Below are positions 12,895-14,161 of a stretch of DNA of 14,161 nt, piece after piece. The position numbers and the translations under genes were made by a program. Origin of the DNA: CAYYSY01 sp964474355 (GTDB taxonomy: Bacteria; Myxococcota_A; UBA9160; UBA4427); the NCBI GenBank assembly GCA_964474355.1, contig CAYYSY010000217.1:1-14161 (forward strand). The letters are read 5' to 3'. How positions within the stretch are numbered: position 1 is the first letter of the stretch; the number at the start of each line of letters is the position of its first letter. Under the pieces are notes generated by a model that saw nothing but the letters and a program-made list of their open reading frames with translations, made no database searches and was not told where the DNA came from.

Positions 12895-14103
12895 ATGTCT
12901 TCCGCCCGCCCCCCCACCCGAGATGCGACCACGACCGTGTCGATTGGACGTTCGAGTCGATCGAGTCTGATCGTGTGGATGGTGATCACCGCGGTCGCGT
13001 TGCTCGCGCCCGGCTTCGCAGCCGCGGCCGACGACGAGTCGGCCGGACCGGAAGTGGTGCCGACCGGCACGGCCCCGGACGAGGACGGCGCCGGCACGCT
13101 CGCCATGTCCGCCGAGGCGGACTGGGAAGACGATTGGGAGGACGACTGGGACGACTGGGACGACGAGCTCGACACGGTGCCCTCCGGCTACTCCGATCCC
13201 TTCGAGCCCGTGAACCGCGTGACCATGTCGTTCAACAACGGCCTCGACCGCTTCGTGCTCGATCCCGTGACTCGCCTCTACCGATTCTCCCTGCCCGAGT
13301 TCTCTCGCCAGGCCATCATGCGAATCCTCAACAACGTGAACTCGCCGCAGGTCATGGTGAACGACGGCCTGCAGCTCGAGTGGAAGGACGCATCGATCAT
13401 CACGACGCGGCTCGTCGTGAACTCGACGGCAGGCATCGGCGGCACCTTCGACGTCGCGAAGAAGATCGGACTCGAGCATCACGAGTCGGACTTCGGCCAG
13501 ACCCTGACGCTGGCCGGGGTCGGGGCCGGCACGTATCTGGTGCTGCCCCTCTTCGGTCCGGCGAACATGCGCGACACCATCGGCATTGGCGTCGACGCGC
13601 TGCTCCACCCGACCTTCTATCTACTGCCGGGGACCGACCTGCTGCTCTTCGGCGGCTCGGCCGGGGTGGTCACCAGGGCCCGCCACTTCGAGGAGCTGCA
13701 GGCACTGAAGGAGAGCTCGGTCGACGTCTACTCTGCGATGCGGAGCGGCTACTACCAGAACCGCCAGGCCGAGATCTGGAGCCGCCGCGAGGCGCGCAGG
13801 CCCAAGGAGCCTTCAGCGGGGGAAGAGCCTTCAGCTGGCGAAGAGCCTTCAGCGGGTGAGGAGCCTTCAGCGGGTGAAGAGCCTTCAGCGGGTGAGGAGC
13901 CTTCAGCGGGTGAAGAGCCTTCAGCTGGCAAGGAGCCTTCAGCTGGCAAGGAGCCTTCAGCGGGTGAAGAGCCCTCAGCTGGCAAGGAGCCTTCAGCGGG
14001 TGAAGAGCCCTCGGCTGGCAAAGAGCCCTCGGCTGGCAAAGAGCCCTCAGCTGGCAAAGAGCCCTCCGCCCCTGCCACGGTCTCCGCCGACGGCGGGCTC
14101 TGA
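12895..14103 (+). CDS. mlaA: MlaA (VacJ) family outer-membrane lipid-asymmetry protein with C-terminal repeats
   Basis: A 402-aa protein. The MlaA domain (about 99-285) is clear: SDPFEPVNRVTMSFNNGLDRF, ILNNVNSPQVMVNDGLQ, VVNSTAGIGGTFDVA, SDFGQTLTLAGVGAGTYLVL and PLFGPANMRDTIG. In the Mla system it sits in the outer membrane and extracts mislocalised phospholipids from the outer leaflet. The N-terminus has a hydrophobic signal segment (25-41) with a likely cut near AAAA|DD (44-45). There is no cysteine anywhere in the protein, so it cannot be a lipoprotein as in E. coli. Residues 77-90 are W-E-D-D repeats. The C-terminus (305-392) is a repeat array of EPSAG(E/K). The start ATG 12895 gives a complete signal peptide. 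It is divergent from the sphingolipid-type synthase, and no other mla genes are in the window. Confidence 0.88.
   Translation: MSSARPPTRDATTTVSIGRSSRSSLIVWMVITAVALLAPGFAAAADDESAGPEVVPTGTAPDEDGAGTLAMSAEADWEDDWEDDWDDWDDELDTVPSGYSDPFEPVNRVTMSFNNGLDRFVLDPVTRLYRFSLPEFSRQAIMRILNNVNSPQVMVNDGLQLEWKDASIITTRLVVNSTAGIGGTFDVAKKIGLEHHESDFGQTLTLAGVGAGTYLVLPLFGPANMRDTIGIGVDALLHPTFYLLPGTDLLLFGGSAGVVTRARHFEELQALKESSVDVYSAMRSGYYQNRQAEIWSRREARRPKEPSAGEEPSAGEEPSAGEEPSAGEEPSAGEEPSAGEEPSAGKEPSAGKEPSAGEEPSAGKEPSAGEEPSAGKEPSAGKEPSAGKEPSAPATVSADGGL
13807..14070 (+). repeat. 18-bp in-frame tandem repeats, 14 full units plus one partial
   Basis: Units run from 13807 to 14058, and a partial unit runs to 14070. Each encodes E-P-S-A-G-E or E-P-S-A-G-K. 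Units 1-6 end in Glu; Lys appears at units 7, 8, 10, 12, 13 and 14. Codon types occur in two classes, gcg-ggt/ggg-gaa/gag with cct-tca, and gct-ggc-aag/aaa, interleaved. This indicates expansion by unequal exchange of mixed blocks. Codons such as CCT, TCA and GGT are unlike the strongly GC-ending codons of the rest of the gene. Confidence 0.95.
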
Positions 14104-14161
14104 GCCCACGCCCGGCGTGTCACAAGACCGGCCGCGGCGAGCCGGGCTCAGCCGCCTTCCT

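Noticed and set aside
11811..13859. Plus-strand open frame of about 680 codons across the synthase and MlaA
   Set aside because: It is antisense to the synthase and out of frame with MlaA; no recognisable domain.

Overview
The window is high-GC, gene-dense DNA from a Gram-negative bacterium. Evidence for a Gram-negative envelope is an MlaA/VacJ outer-membrane lipid-asymmetry protein and a PEP-CTERM exported protein. A serine-palmitoyltransferase-like enzyme, a DUF6178 protein, a YhhN lysoplasmalogenase-like protein and a bacterial single-histone-fold protein together suggest a deltaproteobacterial lineage in the broad sense (Myxococcota, Bdellovibrionota or Desulfobacterota relatives). That placement is inferred from family content only. 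Most genes look like ordinary chromosomal housekeeping or accessory genes. No transposase, phage gene, CRISPR array, rRNA or tRNA is visible.

Layout. 1-520: 3' part of a DUF3179 gene (+). 545-1003: SRPBCC protein (-), convergent with it. 1100-1126: hairpin after the PEP-CTERM gene (1194-1871, -). Its upstream region (1872-2204) has three 9-bp repeats and a perfect TGTGA-N6-TCACA CRP-type site. 2205-3623: amidase-signature enzyme (-). 3797-4630: alpha/beta hydrolase (-). A 453-bp, comparatively AT-richer divergent region with several palindromes follows, then a 70-aa histone-fold protein (5084-5296, +) with its own promoter, strong ribosome site and a perfect 15-bp-stem terminator. 5370-7046: CocE/NonD hydrolase (-). 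Four 41-bp tandem repeats (7038-7201) fuse the start of that gene to the end of the DUF6178 gene (7195-8388, -). 8468-9097: Nudix hydrolase (+), convergent with an apparent two-gene unit on the minus strand (small four-cysteine protein, then YhhN, joined by an ATGA overlap). 10169-11056: DUF815-type AAA+ ATPase (+). 11136-11290: a 155-bp highly folded element with 23-bp perfect inverted ends, in the convergent gap before the serine-palmitoyltransferase-like gene (11304-12488, -). 12895-14103: MlaA (+) with an 18-bp/6-residue C-terminal repeat array.

How genes may work together. The sphingolipid-type synthase and MlaA are divergent and both concern envelope lipids. YhhN is also a lipid enzyme. 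Three different hydrolases (amidase, alpha/beta hydrolase, CocE) lie on the minus strand but are separated by large gaps or by the histone gene, so a common operon is not supported. The items most worth a second look are the histone-fold protein with its palindrome-rich promoter region, the 155-bp structured inverted-repeat element, the 41-bp repeats that duplicate a stop/start junction, and the unusual MlaA, which has no cysteine, a Trp/Asp-rich segment and EPSAG(E/K) repeats.
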